From Centrapalus pauciflorus (lineage: Eukaryota > Streptophyta > Magnoliopsida > Asterales > Asteraceae), in contig JAANYP010003726.1 in NCBI GenBank assembly GCA_020465985.1, forward strand, positions 62,001-126,000: a DNA stretch of 64,000 nt, given 5' to 3'. How positions within the stretch are numbered: position 1 is the stretch's first letter; each line of letters begins with the position of its first letter. Below the pieces are notes generated by a model. The model had not been told where the DNA came from, ran no database searches, and saw only the letters and a program-made list of their open reading frames with translations. Positions 21,087 through 32,520 of this stretch are shown one piece after another. The translations under genes were made by a program, and so were the position numbers.

Positions 21087-23306
21087 CTGAAAATTAAAAT
21101 CATTGAACTATCAGTTTATAGACTTAGATCTATGTACCCTTTTTCCCATCCTAATAGTCTGTACATCCTATCTCAGTTCAAACCACCTAAATGATTGATA
21201 CATATGTATTGCTTCAGTTTGAGACCAAGTATACTCACGTAATACTTGATTCACTCAAACTATGGGCTCTGATACCATCCTGTGAAGACCTCCCCTTCCG
21301 GGTCAGTCCTCAGAGTCTAGGTCCCACATCATGCAATACGATATCAACCATACTAAGATAGGGTAATTAATTACGGAATTAAAAATTACATGTACATACA
21401 AATTAGGATTTAAGTTACATATTTCAAAGTAAAGTTATAAAAAAAAATAACATCTAATCTAGTCATATCATCATACTTCACATCAAGTCTACCCAGAACC
21501 ACCACGTTTAATGTCTTCCGATCAGTACCAGAAAGTATGTTGAGTAGTGGCTAAGAAAGCTTCAAAACTTGGATCTTGAATGACCTAAGTACTAGGTCCT
21601 GCAGGTGATTTTCCTTTGGCTTTTCCTGTAAAATATTAATGCAACATCTGTAAGCAAAGCTTAGTGAGTTTATAGATTTTCAATATCAACATGCGTGTCA
21701 AGCGGAGTCATTAGTCTTAGCGTGATATGTCTTGGCTGCCGCTACAGCCCTCATGATTGAGATATAGTATCATAAGATCGGATGATGTTCAAGCCACACT
21801 CACGCTTAAATCGTGGGGATCAGCCACATACTGGGCTAGCTACCAGTAAATCAATATGGCGGAACATCGGAGGTCATTACCAATTCATAAGAACTGGTGA
21901 AATAGCCGGGTCTAGAACAATAGACCATAAGGGCAAGTCAAGCTGAATCAATCTATCAAATGTCTGATCAATGATGGAAGCATATGTCTTAGAAGTCATG
22001 ATAGCAATGAATTATAAGCAATGTCTGAAGAAATCTTAAATGCAAAATGAAATGATAATCAAATAGCTATCATGAACCACTGGGCAACACCCAACCATGG
22101 TGTGCACAGGTCTCAATCCAGCTGATAAATGAATGTCAATAAATCTAACAGCAGCAATATATCTCAACCGGATCTTATGCATGTTCAATCTGAATATCTA
22201 TAACTCACTGGTCTGGGTCTTTATCAAACAGATATAAAAATCTGCCACCTGAGTTATCTCAGGATTTTATCTTGTCAATCTTGTTCTCTGTCAAATCAAG
22301 TCTTTGACCCGCTTTAAATCTTTTAAATCTTTGTCTTTATGTTCAGAATTTCACTGAACCTGTCCAGAATTATATCATATAAATCTCATGTCAATATCAT
22401 CATCATTATCATGGAATTTCATCATCTTTTGGTCGTTAAAATCTTTAATTCTATCTGATTCTGATAACTTATTTATTTCACAAATCATTCTTTGTTTCAA
22501 TATTTCTCATAAGTCCTCTATTTATATATTTAACAACATGTATATATATAAATATAATCATTCATATTAAAAATTATCAAAATACATAAAAATAGGTTTT
22601 CGGATCCCTCAATTTCGGATCCACCCGGATTCGGATCATCCGGATCCGGACCAAACCATGATCCGGATTTGGACATAGGACCGAAATTGGTGCAATCCGA
22701 ATTGAGCATATATCCGAATTAGGATCAGAATTCGGACCAATAATGTCCGAAACAATCACCCGAAATTATACTAAACCCGAAATTGGTTATCCGAAATCAT
22801 GAGATCCGATAATGATGTCATCCGAACCGAATCATAGGTCCGAAATGGGCACCATCCGAATTCGGTCCTAACCGAATTCGGACCCCATACTTAGTAATTT
22901 TCCCAGAAATGTTCTTGATGTTCTTCATTATGTTCTTACGGATTTTCACATAAAATTCACAAAACTTATTTTAATCAACATGCAACTTAATATTATGTTA
23001 TATTACTATTATTAGGTTGATTTTATACTAATTTCCCCATCCATATCATCATAATTAAATCAAGATCATCCAAAAATGATCATTTTTGTCAAGAACACTA
23101 CTTTTGTTAAAATTCCGATTTTCTTCAATATTTGAATGATCCAAGCAATAAATTTTGTTTCTAATTCGTTTATTAGTTTCAATTCATCATAATCTTTCAT
23201 AATTTTATACATGCAACCCAAAATTTTCACATTTAAATCCTTGGTTTCGGTTTTTAATAAAACCGAACCAAACTCTTGAATATTAAAGAGTTTAATCGAT
23301 AATTAC
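21087..23306 (-). other. Candidate leader intron of G1 (LTR to gag)
   Basis: On the minus strand the donor TTCAAG|GTAATT lies inside the 5' LTR (23306) and the acceptor ATTTTAATTTTCAG ends at 21087, only 6 nt before the gag ATG. The interval holds the CCGAATTCGG cluster, the LTR end and the primer site, so a spliced RNA would lack the PBS and serve only as mRNA. G2 has the same pair (52876 and 50286). Confidence 0.5.
21261..21277 (-). other. G1 primer binding site (initiator-Met tRNA)
   Basis: On the minus strand TGGTATCAGAGCCCATA starts 3 nt after the 5' LTR; the first 12 bases match the 3' end complement of initiator-Met tRNA. Confidence 0.9.
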
Positions 23307-23713
23307 CTTGAATTGTTGCTAATTGTTGATGTTTGATGATTTGTTGTAACTCCTTTGTCTTGATTCTTCAATTAAATCATCAATTCTTGAATTTCTTTGA
23401 CAATTTGTGAGGTTAGCCGTGAGTTTTAGAGAGAGATTAGAGAGAGAGAGAGTGAAATTTGAGTTAATGATCTTAATGGTCATTAATTTGATTTTTATAT
23501 ATCCATTTGATCATATTTGTAATTTTAACCCACTAAACTTTTGTATTTTATATCTCTTTTAATTTAATCATCTTTAATAATTTACAACATAAATATATAT
23601 TTAATTTAAATAGTCTTCAACTTAATTAAATTACATAATTAATAATGTAATTAACTTTACATTATTTAAATCAAAACGAAATAAAAGACTTGGATAAAAG
23701 CTGGGTTGTTACA
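21281..23713 (-). repeat. G1 5' LTR
   Basis: 2,433 bp, 7 bp longer than the 3' LTR through small indels (a 5-bp AACAT-like gain, a CT-repeat change and single bases). Same internal order as 13970-16395: promoter 23501-23428, donor 23306, motif cluster 22886-22605. Confidence 0.92.
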
Positions 23714-24188
23714 GTTGTGCAGAAACAAAAGAAATGAACACTGCAGATTTGCACTTAAGACACTTTTTCACTTCATGCATACCAAGTTGGTATTGATGTC
23801 AGTGCAAGATCTTCAGATAGGTGTTGAACGAGGTATGAGGAAGATCAACATGACAGCTCCTCACAGAGATATCAAGTTTGCTGGAGAGTTGAAAGAATTC
23901 CAAGTTATCCTGGTAAAACATCCAGCAGTTATGTACAGAGATAGAAATAAGAAGTTAAGAGCTATGAGAAGTGTAGAGCTGAACAAATTTTCAGATGGGA
24001 CACTGAACAAAGTTTTGAGTGGTTTAAAAGGAAAGCTTGCAGCTGATAAGAAAAGAAAGACGAAGAAAGGAGCTCTATCTGTAAATGACCGAAGACTCAT
24101 GGTTGAGTTCATTTCAAAGATTGAATGGAGGCTCTCGGATCGTAAAAGCATTAGAAGATTTGAACAAAAGCTGGGTTTATCAATTTAA
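23714..24188 (+). pseudogene. S1 third ORF, C-terminal end after G1
   Basis: Starts with the right TSD copy (23714-23718) and continues in phase with 13969. Basic protein end (many Lys/Arg: KKRKTKKGALS, RRLMVEFISKIEWRLSDRKSIRRFEQK), stop at 24186-24188, 20 bp before the polypurine tract. The ATG at 23706 lies in G1 LTR sequence and is not the native start. Confidence 0.75.
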
Positions 24189-24207
24189 AGACTTTGGTCT
24201 TTCCATC

Positions 24208-24219
24208 AAAGGGGGAGAA
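24208..24219 (+). other. S1 polypurine tract
   Basis: AAAGGGGGAGAA directly abuts the TG of the 3' LTR; primes plus-strand synthesis. Matches the extra tracts at 8876-8943. Confidence 0.85.
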
Positions 24220-24504
24220 TGTTAGATTGTATTTTAATTGATGGAAACAAAGTCTAGGGGTTGTTTTGTATTTCTTTAATAGTTGTCAAATATGTATATA
24301 AATAGTATGTTTGACTTTCAATAGAATTAGATCTCTGACATTTGCACTTTTGTACGGAAGGAAAGCGGTTACGGATATTGGAATTATTCTCTCATCAGTG
24401 TAATCGACATTCGCTGATATTCAATCATTCGGTTAGTAGTTTTGATTAATGAATTGTTATTGTTCTTGATTTGTTGTATGATTGATATGAAACTGTAAAT
24501 CACA
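24220..24504 (+). repeat. S1 3' LTR
   Basis: 285 bp, TGTTAG...AATCACA, five substitutions from the 5' LTR by eye, followed by TSD GTATC (24505-24509). Confidence 0.93.
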
Positions 24505-24509
24505 GTATC

Positions 24510-25552
<1,043 letters not shown>

Positions 25553-25624
<72 letters not shown>
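25553..25624. repeat. (TA)n microsatellite
   Basis: About 36 TA units directly right of the small inverted-repeat element. Confidence 0.95.
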
Positions 25625-25631
<7 letters not shown>

Positions 25632-26328
25632 ATATATTTTTAAATCGGTTTGCGTCATTTTGTTTATATTATATATAGTTTTAATAATTTCTTAAATTTT
25701 AAGCAGTTTTATAATTTAAATAAGCTTTTGCAATTTTATATATTTTTTTTGTTTCGAAAAATAAGTTTTCATTTGATTTGCGTAATTATATATTTTCAGT
25801 TAAACTGAAAATCTACATGATTTGTTGTTCTATCAGTTCAAAAAATTAAAAGTGAAATATTTCGTCATTTTTTGAACAGGAAATTGTATAGATTGATTGA
25901 TTATTTTTTCCATTTGGTTAAATTAAAAATCGGAGTTCATGATTTTTCAGATCGAAAACATTTAAATAAACTAGTTGGCGTTATTTTCAACGCTTAAATT
26001 TAAGATCGAAATGGTTCGTTGTTTTTTCCGAGTGAAAATATTAAAACTAAACTGGTTGGCCCTTTTTTTGTTTGGTTAAATTAAAAATCAAAATTTTTAA
26101 TTGTTTTAATTAATAAAAAAAACAATAAAACTAGATTAAGTGGTTGTTTTTTCTATTTACTTAAATTGACGACCGAAATGGTTTGTCATTTTTTTTCCAA
26201 ACAAGAACATTTTAGAATTAAAAAATGATGAATCATTTCAATTTTTCGAGCAAAAAGGTTAACTAAATGGGAAAAAGACCAATCAATTTACATTTAATGG
26301 CTTTCGATGAAAAAACAAACAACCATTT
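25625..26328. repeat. AT-rich spacer with degenerate tandem repeats
   Basis: From about 25880 to 26230 a unit of about 80-100 bp recurs at least three times with strong drift: ACT(A/G)GTTGG, then TTAAATT-AA-ATCGAAATGGTT, then GTTNTTTTTTCC, then an A-rich part. No ORF. The last bases before 26329 (CATTT) would be the left TSD of Athila; the other copy is outside the window. Confidence 0.45.
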
Positions 26329-27421
26329 TGATACGAGTGTCGTTACCTCGCCAAAAATAACCACTAATTACCTTAGAAGCTAGGGTAAGTAGGGATCGTA
26401 TCCACAGAGAGCGAGAGGTTAACTTCACGTATTCTAGCGACTAGCGTTTGTAAACTAAATACTTGGAAAAAGTGATTGGTTGAAAAGGATTATTGTTTGG
26501 TTTTATAAACTTAATTACTTGCGAGATTAAAGAAAGAGACTTAAGTGATTATTTGATTAAATACTTTAACGAATATAATCATTCCTGGATTCCACATCAA
26601 ACTTCGTGTTTAATTTATAAAACGATATAAAGATTACATAGACATAATCTTTTCTTTATAATTGTTATAAAAACTGTTACACGATCTTGGGCATAGCGTG
26701 TGTTACTTTGATTACTCGTCATAATTAAATAAATACCTCGGAACGAATAATAAAATACCAACGAACTATCTTGCGAAACGGAACAAAATAAATAACAATC
26801 AGTTGTTCACAATCAAAGCATAAACCGTAAAACATGCAAACAAAATAAATCGTTCATTAAACTAAAACACTTAGCGTGATGCTTCCTCCGAGAATGATTA
26901 TTGCGAGCTTAGCCAGATATGATTGATGCAATGCTCCAGAGTTGTGTGTTCATCTTCGTAGCAATGTCGTAGCTTGACTCGTGCTTGCTTCGTACTCGTA
27001 TTCGCTCAAACGGAACTCTCTTAGGCTTTTTCTCTCTAAAAAGGGGACCCTTTTTCCTTCCTCTGACTTGGTATTTATAGATAATTGCTGGAAACCCTAA
27101 AAACGGCTGTAAATTAATTTAAAGGGTTCGGCGCAGCCGTAGGCGCAGGCCTGCGCCCCCCCTGCGCCTGATGCTAAAATCCGTCTTTTGGCAGCATAAT
27201 TCTTTTTGTCGAGTACGTGGTTGGGGAGCAGGGCTGCGCCCCCCTCTGCGCTGGGCTCTCTATAAAGTTTTCTGATTTTTCTTGATTTTTGCCAACTTAG
27301 ACTGAAAAATAGTTACCTGCACAAGCACTGAATTTAATCAATAGAAACACATTCTACGACATTTTACTATTAAAAACAACTCTTTTACGCTTTGTAAACA
27401 TAGATAAATATAACCCGATCA
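26329..27421 (-). repeat. Athila 3' LTR
   Basis: In + orientation TGATACGAG...CCCGATCA, so the ends form the inverted repeat TGAT/ATCA; 1,093 bp. The start matches 63917-64000. On the minus strand GC-rich islands (27257-27227 and 27171-27129) precede a TATA box CTATAAATACC (27080-27070). Confidence 0.88.
27070..27257 (-). promoter_or_regulatory. Athila LTR promoter with GC-rich islands
   Basis: On the minus strand two islands of GCGCAG/CTGCGC motifs (27257-27227, 27171-27129) are followed by TATA box CTATAAATACC at 27080-27070. The 14-mer CCTCTGCGCTGGGC (+ strand) at 27243-27256 recurs exactly at 32492-32505 in front of ORF-A. Confidence 0.6.
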
Positions 27422-27435
27422 AACTTTCCCAACTT
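27422..27435 (-). other. Athila polypurine tract
   Basis: On the minus strand AAGTTGGGAAAGTT abuts the TGATCGGG start of the 3' LTR. Closely similar tracts occur at 29672-29684, 30052-30070 and 32671-32683. Confidence 0.75.
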
Positions 27436-28260
27436 AATCCTTGGTCGTCCCGAGCAAGCAACGAAAATCAGACTTTAAACATATCAGGTTTATCAAGCGT
27501 GAAAGATATCATAAATGCATTTAAACAAATACTAGCCTTCATAAACATATTGACATTCGAAAACATAAACTTCGTTATTTCGGATATCTTATGATTTTAT
27601 GACGATAATTACTCAAAAACTCCTCACCACTATCATCCTTTTAGCTCAAGTTTATGGAATTGAATTCACGTGGGTCACTGGACCATCTTTTTCCTCGCTG
27701 CATTCTTTAATCTATCAATTTTTCTTTTCATTCTTTTTTGCCTTTTTCATGCAATATCTATATTTTTCGTTCAAGTTTAACGTGACTTTCTAATTGATCC
27801 GTATAACAGGAATTAGGTCAGCCGCTCCCGGACAAGTTGGCTTTAGGGGACTAGGCATGATGGTACCCTTCAGACTTAATCTCCGGAATCAACTAGGCCA
27901 CACTTGAATTGAGGCTCAAGTCGTGTTCGATTCCTCCCCTTTATTGCACGAATTAATAGTAGCTATTAGAGTTTTCGTGAATTATCGATCATTGCCTCAT
28001 GGTATATCCTACATCTAAGCCAGTTTACTTCTTTGGATTCAAGCATTCATGACTCTTTGTACTTTGTTAAAACTCATTTACTTCTATCTTCGCACTTGAA
28101 ACTGTCCTAACTAGCATCATCATGTTTAGGTTGCAAGCTCAACAAGAAGGAATTATAGGGGAAGTTAATCGAATTATCTATTGAACTCTATTCTCGCTTA
28201 AACAATGATCAAAAGAAACACACTTATTTGATAATTAAAATGACACACAAAACTATAAAA
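27436..28260 (-). other. Athila 3' non-coding region
   Basis: 825 bp between ORF-B and the polypurine tract. No domain or repeat recognised; short ORFs on either strand look random. Confidence 0.5.
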
Positions 28261-29473
28261 TCACTCGAGAAAGGGAACGACGGAACCTGAATATTGTGGC
28301 GGTGGTGGTCCAAATATGCCCACAAAGAATTCACCGAAGGGGTTTTGGTCTTCCTGCATCAATGGTTCCGGTGGGTAGGTGTTCGCCGGGTGCACCACGC
28401 TATCCTCTTGAGTCGTCGTCGGGATTCGGCCGTAGGCAGGAAAGTATTGAGGTGTTCGCTCCTCAATGTTCAATCTCTCAAAGTTCTGCCACCGGTAGTC
28501 CTCATACTGCTGGTGTGGTAAGCCGACGTTATAGTTCATGTGATCCCTTACCGCATCTGTATATGCCCAGTGCTGTTGATTATCAAAGGCATTTTAAAAT
28601 GTCGTAGCTCGCACGCCAGTGTAAATTTCATCTATGCGACTCGTCTGAGTTTCCAACTCGTTTTGGAACTCGTCCATGCGTCCGACCAGATCCTCTTGAA
28701 AGCTCCCTAGACGCAAATTCATCGCGTCCAGTCAGGCAATAACTTGGGCCATATCGTTGCCTCCCCCGGCTGCGTGTAACCGCTCGGCTTGATTCTGGTG
28801 ATATGCTTCCGCTTCCTCAATTTCGTATGGCTCCCTATGCACTTTTCCCGTGTCTGAATCAAAGATCTCGAACCATTGATCCGCTTGGCGTAAGGTGATA
28901 CTCTGGATCATGGCAGCTGTGATGACTGCGCCTGAGACTGCTCTTGGGACAGAGATAGGTAATATAGCAGCTTGCGCTCTCAAAAACTCTGATATGATCC
29001 ATCCATGAGGAATGATTTTTTTTCTCTCTTGTATCGTACATAGACTAGAGGTCGTTCATTACAATCCATGAGAATGAGAGACTCGGCTCTCCCGTCATTA
29101 GCGCGTATAAAATCATCACTTCCTTATGTCTGATCTTTGTCAAATCACTGTCTCTCGGAAGCACGTTGTTGGTGACGATTTTGTGCAACACCTTAGCCAT
29201 CGGGCTCAAATCTCGCCTAGCGTAAGCTGTCTATCCCGCGGCGACATTATAGTCAATCTTTAAGATCTCCGCCAGTTGTGTAGTCCACTCTCCTTCCCAT
29301 GTTCGGTCCGTGAACGCTAGCTGTGCGTCCGTTTTGTACTCATATTTGAATACCCATGTTTCGTCCATTCCTACCCCTATGTCTACTCCAAAAATGTCCC
29401 TTATAGCTCGTGTTGTCATCGGAAACTCGTGTCCATTGACACACCATTTTACTTTGTAATACACTTTGCACAT
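28261..29473 (-). pseudogene. Athila post-integrase ORF-B (second copy)
   Basis: Reads on the minus strand from MCKVYYKVKWCVNGHEFPMT through WTTQLAEILKIDYNV, then in other frames MAKVLHKIV..., KEVMILYALMTGEPSLSFSW, a helical middle (ADQWFEIFDSDTG; MDEFQNELETQTSRIDE) and a Pro/Tyr/Gln-rich end up to the stop at 28261. KEVMILYALMTGEPS parallels REVMLIHAILTGKPA of ORF-A, so the two ORFs are paralogous. At least four stops or shifts. The function of this 'env-like' Athila protein is unknown; no signal peptide or membrane anchor is evident. Confidence 0.6.
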
Positions 29474-30340
29474 ATAATCAATGGCTATATTCTACTTAAT
29501 CGTTCATACAAAAAGTCAACTCGAAAGTCAAAATTGGTCCAAAAACTCCATTAAAGCTACCCTTTCTTCCTTTCATAAAAGATTCAAAGAAATTCAAACC
29601 TTGTTTGGTGAAAGTGATGAAAAATACTTTAATCTAGTTTGGTAATGGCTTGGATCCTAACTTGGCTCTTTATTCCCCAACTTGAGTTGAAAACTCAAGA
29701 TCCTTGCCCAAGATTGCTCCTAATGGTGTTCTAACTTTTTCCCAAAGATTATTTTGACCAAAGGATGAAGATTTTTTGTGAAAATTGGCCAAAAAGGAGG
29801 TAGACCCGAAATGGGGCCGCAAGGATGATCTTGGTAGGGTTTGCATAAAATTTTTCTTATTTAATTAGGGAGAAAAACGGGCAGGCGCAGGCATGCGTCA
29901 GCGGCTGCGCTTGAGGGGCCTGTTCGGCTAAAAAAATTTCGTTTTTTTTTTCTGGTTGTTTGGGTCCATGATTGGCTCGAAAAAATGCGGTTTTTTATTG
30001 TAATAATATTTTTGGTAAGCCTATTACATGACATAATAATACATAATTGTGTTTCCCCTTCCCCAACTTAAAGAAAAGTGTCGTCCCCGACACTAAATCA
30101 AGGTAAAAACGGAGGGATTGATAGCAACATTATTTTAGAACACAAATCATGCAAGCAACTTTCTTTTGGAATTAAAATGCAAAGCATGGGCGTTTAAATG
30201 TCACTACGAGTACCGGTGCCAACACAAACACCGGGGCTAAAATGTCTTAGGCTCATGGCCAATTGTGCAACCAAAAGTGACTTGTTTCGACACATATTGC
30301 TTGAAATGTTTGTTAGAGCTAATTCATTAAGTGATAGACC
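29474..30340 (-). other. Spacer between ORF-A and ORF-B with PPT-like tracts and GC island
   Basis: Minus strand, 5' to 3': TAAGTTGGGGAAGGGG tract (30070-30052) next to TCGGGGACGAC, a GCGCAG/CTGCGC island (29920-29879), pyrimidine-rich stretches, a fourth PPT-like CAAGTTGGGGAAT (29684-29672), then the ORF-B start. The LTR has TCGGGACGAC and TAAGTTGGGAAAG in the same order, so this spacer may derive from the 3' PPT/LTR border. Confidence 0.5.
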
Positions 30341-31639
30341 CTAGAATTCGTCCGGAGATGTCATATGAGAGGTGCGGGCGGAGTTTGGTTGGGAACTTCG
30401 GCGGCCGACAACCCGTTCTAGCTCCTCCACCCGAGAGTGGAGACTAGTGAGCCAACGGGAGTGAGCTCCCATCGAAATTCCTTGAACGTTGAATTCTTGC
30501 TTGATCTTTTCCACCTCTAGGAGTACTGCCTTGTTTGCGGCTAGAAGACCTTCCACCGCGTCTTTTATAGCCTGTAGTCGGGCCTCCAAAACCGCATTAT
30601 CCGAAGGGTGTTGAGTGGATGGTCCCCCCACCTCGGTTCTCTCTTCCACGAGACGGGCCTTTCCCTTGCCATTGTCTTTTTCATAGATGTAGAAAGACCT
30701 TGCGGATGGTATCACCAAAATTGTGTCGTGTGCGGGATCGCGTTTTAAGAAAGTGTCTGAAACTTGCTAAAAAACGAGCCCAGCCATCATGTGACGAGTG
30801 AACCATACATCATTAGGTCCCAGGAGTCGCGGACTAGATCCCTCCGATATAATGCCCATATTTATGAACAACTCGCTGAGCATACGGGCATATGGGATTT
30901 CGATTGGAATTTTTGCTAAAGTGGCTTCCCATAGAGTTTGCATAATGATGTAGGCCAAGGAAATTGCGGGTTTTCCGGTTAGAATTGCATGGATGAGCAT
31001 GACCTCTCTAGTACGTACGGAAGTGGTATTCGCTGACTGCAGTAAAATATTGAACACGACTATCTTCCATAACACTTTGGCCCAGGGCCTTAATCACCCT
31101 GATAATACTTTGTATAGATTCGAGCTTGCTCAATTGTAAGGGTGAAAACCTCAGAAAGTTTCCTAGCCCATCCTTCCGAATGCCTCAATACACCACTAGA
31201 TAAGTCTCGCTCGGTCCAGAATTCATGGGTCATGGGAATGCCCGTGTCGAAGTCTAAGTAATCACATAGGTCTGTTCTTGAAACCACCACTTCTTTCCCA
31301 TTAATCATTCCTCAAAGTTCGAAATCATGTTCTTCCTCGGCTTCCCGTCGGATTAGAGTACGCATCCATTGGCGGATTTCATGCTCGTGGACACCATTGT
31401 GTTTCTAACCGAAGCGCACCCGACCAACCTAAGCGGTCGAAACTCTCAATGATTCCAAAATTCTTGAAGTCTGTTTCCTTAAGAGTTCTTCCTATATAAA
31501 AGTGGATCGGAGGTTCCGCAACGGAAGAATATCGTGGCGGCGACGGATATTCGATGTTGATTGGAATCGGCATATGTACCCTCACTCGGGGTGTTCGTGT
31601 GATTCGGCGATGAGGGTTGCTATTGAATTGGTGTGCCAT
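30341..31639 (-). pseudogene. Athila post-integrase ORF-A
   Basis: Starts MAHQFNSNPHRR at 31639, immediately after an acceptor-like TAG. Readable parts: FYIGRTLKETDFKNFG...FDRLGW (to 31379), INGKEVVVSRTDLCDYLDFD...WARKLSEVFTLTIEQAR (31308-31090), REVMLIHAILTGKPAISLAY...FINMGII (31075-30767), and a C-terminal coiled coil (ARLQAIKDAVEGLLAANKAV...SRVEELERVV, 30718-30341). Three stops or shifts separate them. Homologous in order and motifs to ORF-B. Known only as an Athila post-IN ORF; role unknown. Confidence 0.65.
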
Positions 31640-32317
31640 CTATTTATAGAAAAATAGCAAACATGGTTTAGAATGAATAATGCACAAGTGGAAACCATGT
31701 GAATGCTCATCTCGGTGGACTCCGATGAATCCGATGAGATTATCATGAGTTGAATGTCATGTCTTAAAGATCGACTTGGATGGATAATCTAAACTATGGG
31801 AACGCTAAAATGACATGTATCCTAACGTATAGGCATGGAATCAACTTTTGTCTCATATGCATGATGAAGAGATGCATGGATGGTAAAGGTACGTAGCATG
31901 GCAATTCCTCTATATAGGAGAATTAAACTTTACGTAAATACCATGAGATATTTGAATTTCTTGGAAGAACTAGCGCTTACAAGAGCGAACCACACAATTT
32001 ATGCTTCTAAACTTATGCACATAAAATCTAGCAAGATTTCTATATAATCTAGGGCATGGCAAGACATTTATATTGAGGTCATGAACATATCACAGTGACT
32101 AAATTCCTAAAAAATCAAGTTCATCATAATGTAAATGCATGGCATGGAATTCCTATGTTCTTGGAGATATCACTCATATAGTAGCATAGAACTCCAATTT
32201 TGACATAGACTCTTCTTAACAAGTGAAAGATTGAAATTAGGGAAAAATGTGTCTTTGTGAGCATTCTAGCATTTCTTGAAGACTTGAGTGAAGGAGATGA
32301 AGAGAAGAACAACTTAC
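31640..32317 (-). other. Candidate leader intron before Athila ORF-A
   Basis: On the minus strand the donor CAAT|GTAAGTTG (32317) ends a C/T-rich leader (about 32470-32318). The acceptor TATTTTTCTATAAATAG ends at 31640, directly before the ORF-A ATG. No coding potential in the 678 bp between. Splicing is inferred from the signals. Confidence 0.42.
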
Positions 32318-32520
32318 ATTGGGAAGATTTGCACAAGTAGTGAGGAGAATGAAGAGAATTATTCTGATTTGAGAAGTTCCCCAAGGAAACGTTGGCACAA
32401 TTTTTGTATGATTTGGGAGTAGAATGAGTGAAATGGTGAGAAAAAGGGGTTAAAATTCGCTGGTGTTTGTCAGGGCGCAGGCGCAGTCGCACCTCTGCGC
32501 TGGGCGCGGTGCGCTGCTTC
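32318..32520 (-). promoter_or_regulatory. GC island and pyrimidine-rich leader of ORF-A
   Basis: The island 32517-32471 has repeated TGCGC/GCGCA and shares CCTCTGCGCTGGGC with the LTR promoter. Downstream on the minus strand (32440-32318) the sequence is C/T-rich like a 5' UTR. No TATA box is clear. Confidence 0.4.

Larger units (their letters stand above)
13970..23713 (-). mobile_element. G1: Tekay-like Ty3/gypsy chromovirus
   Basis: Complete structure on the minus strand: 5' LTR 21281-23713, initiator-Met primer site, gag-protease-RT, RNase H, integrase with a chromodomain-like tail, 3' LTR 13970-16395. By eye the LTRs differ at about 9 substitutions and 4 indels in 2.43 kb (about 0.4%), so insertion is recent. 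Yet gag has a shifted start, a TAG and deletions, and pol has a TGA and a TAG. The element probably moved with proteins from a relative such as G2. Confidence 0.9.
748..24504 (+). mobile_element. S1: Sirevirus-like Ty1/copia retrotransposon
   Basis: Complete but defective element: 5' LTR 748-1032, initiator-Met primer site, about 1-kb leader, gag with coiled-coil extension, protease, integrase, RT and RNase H in the copia order, then a 2-kb non-coding stretch with several polypurine tracts, a third ORF of about 1,200 codons, a final polypurine tract and the 3' LTR 24220-24504. The third ORF, repeated polypurine tracts and long Gag point to the Sirevirus (SIRE/Maximus) lineage. By eye the two LTRs differ at 5 of 285 positions. 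The reading frames carry several stops and frameshifts, and G1 interrupts the third ORF. Without G1 the element is about 14.0 kb. Confidence 0.9.

Noticed and set aside
27599..27793. Small hydrophobic + strand ORF in the Athila 3' region
   Set aside because: Runs against the element, T-rich composition alone gives Phe/Leu-rich frames; no supporting signal.
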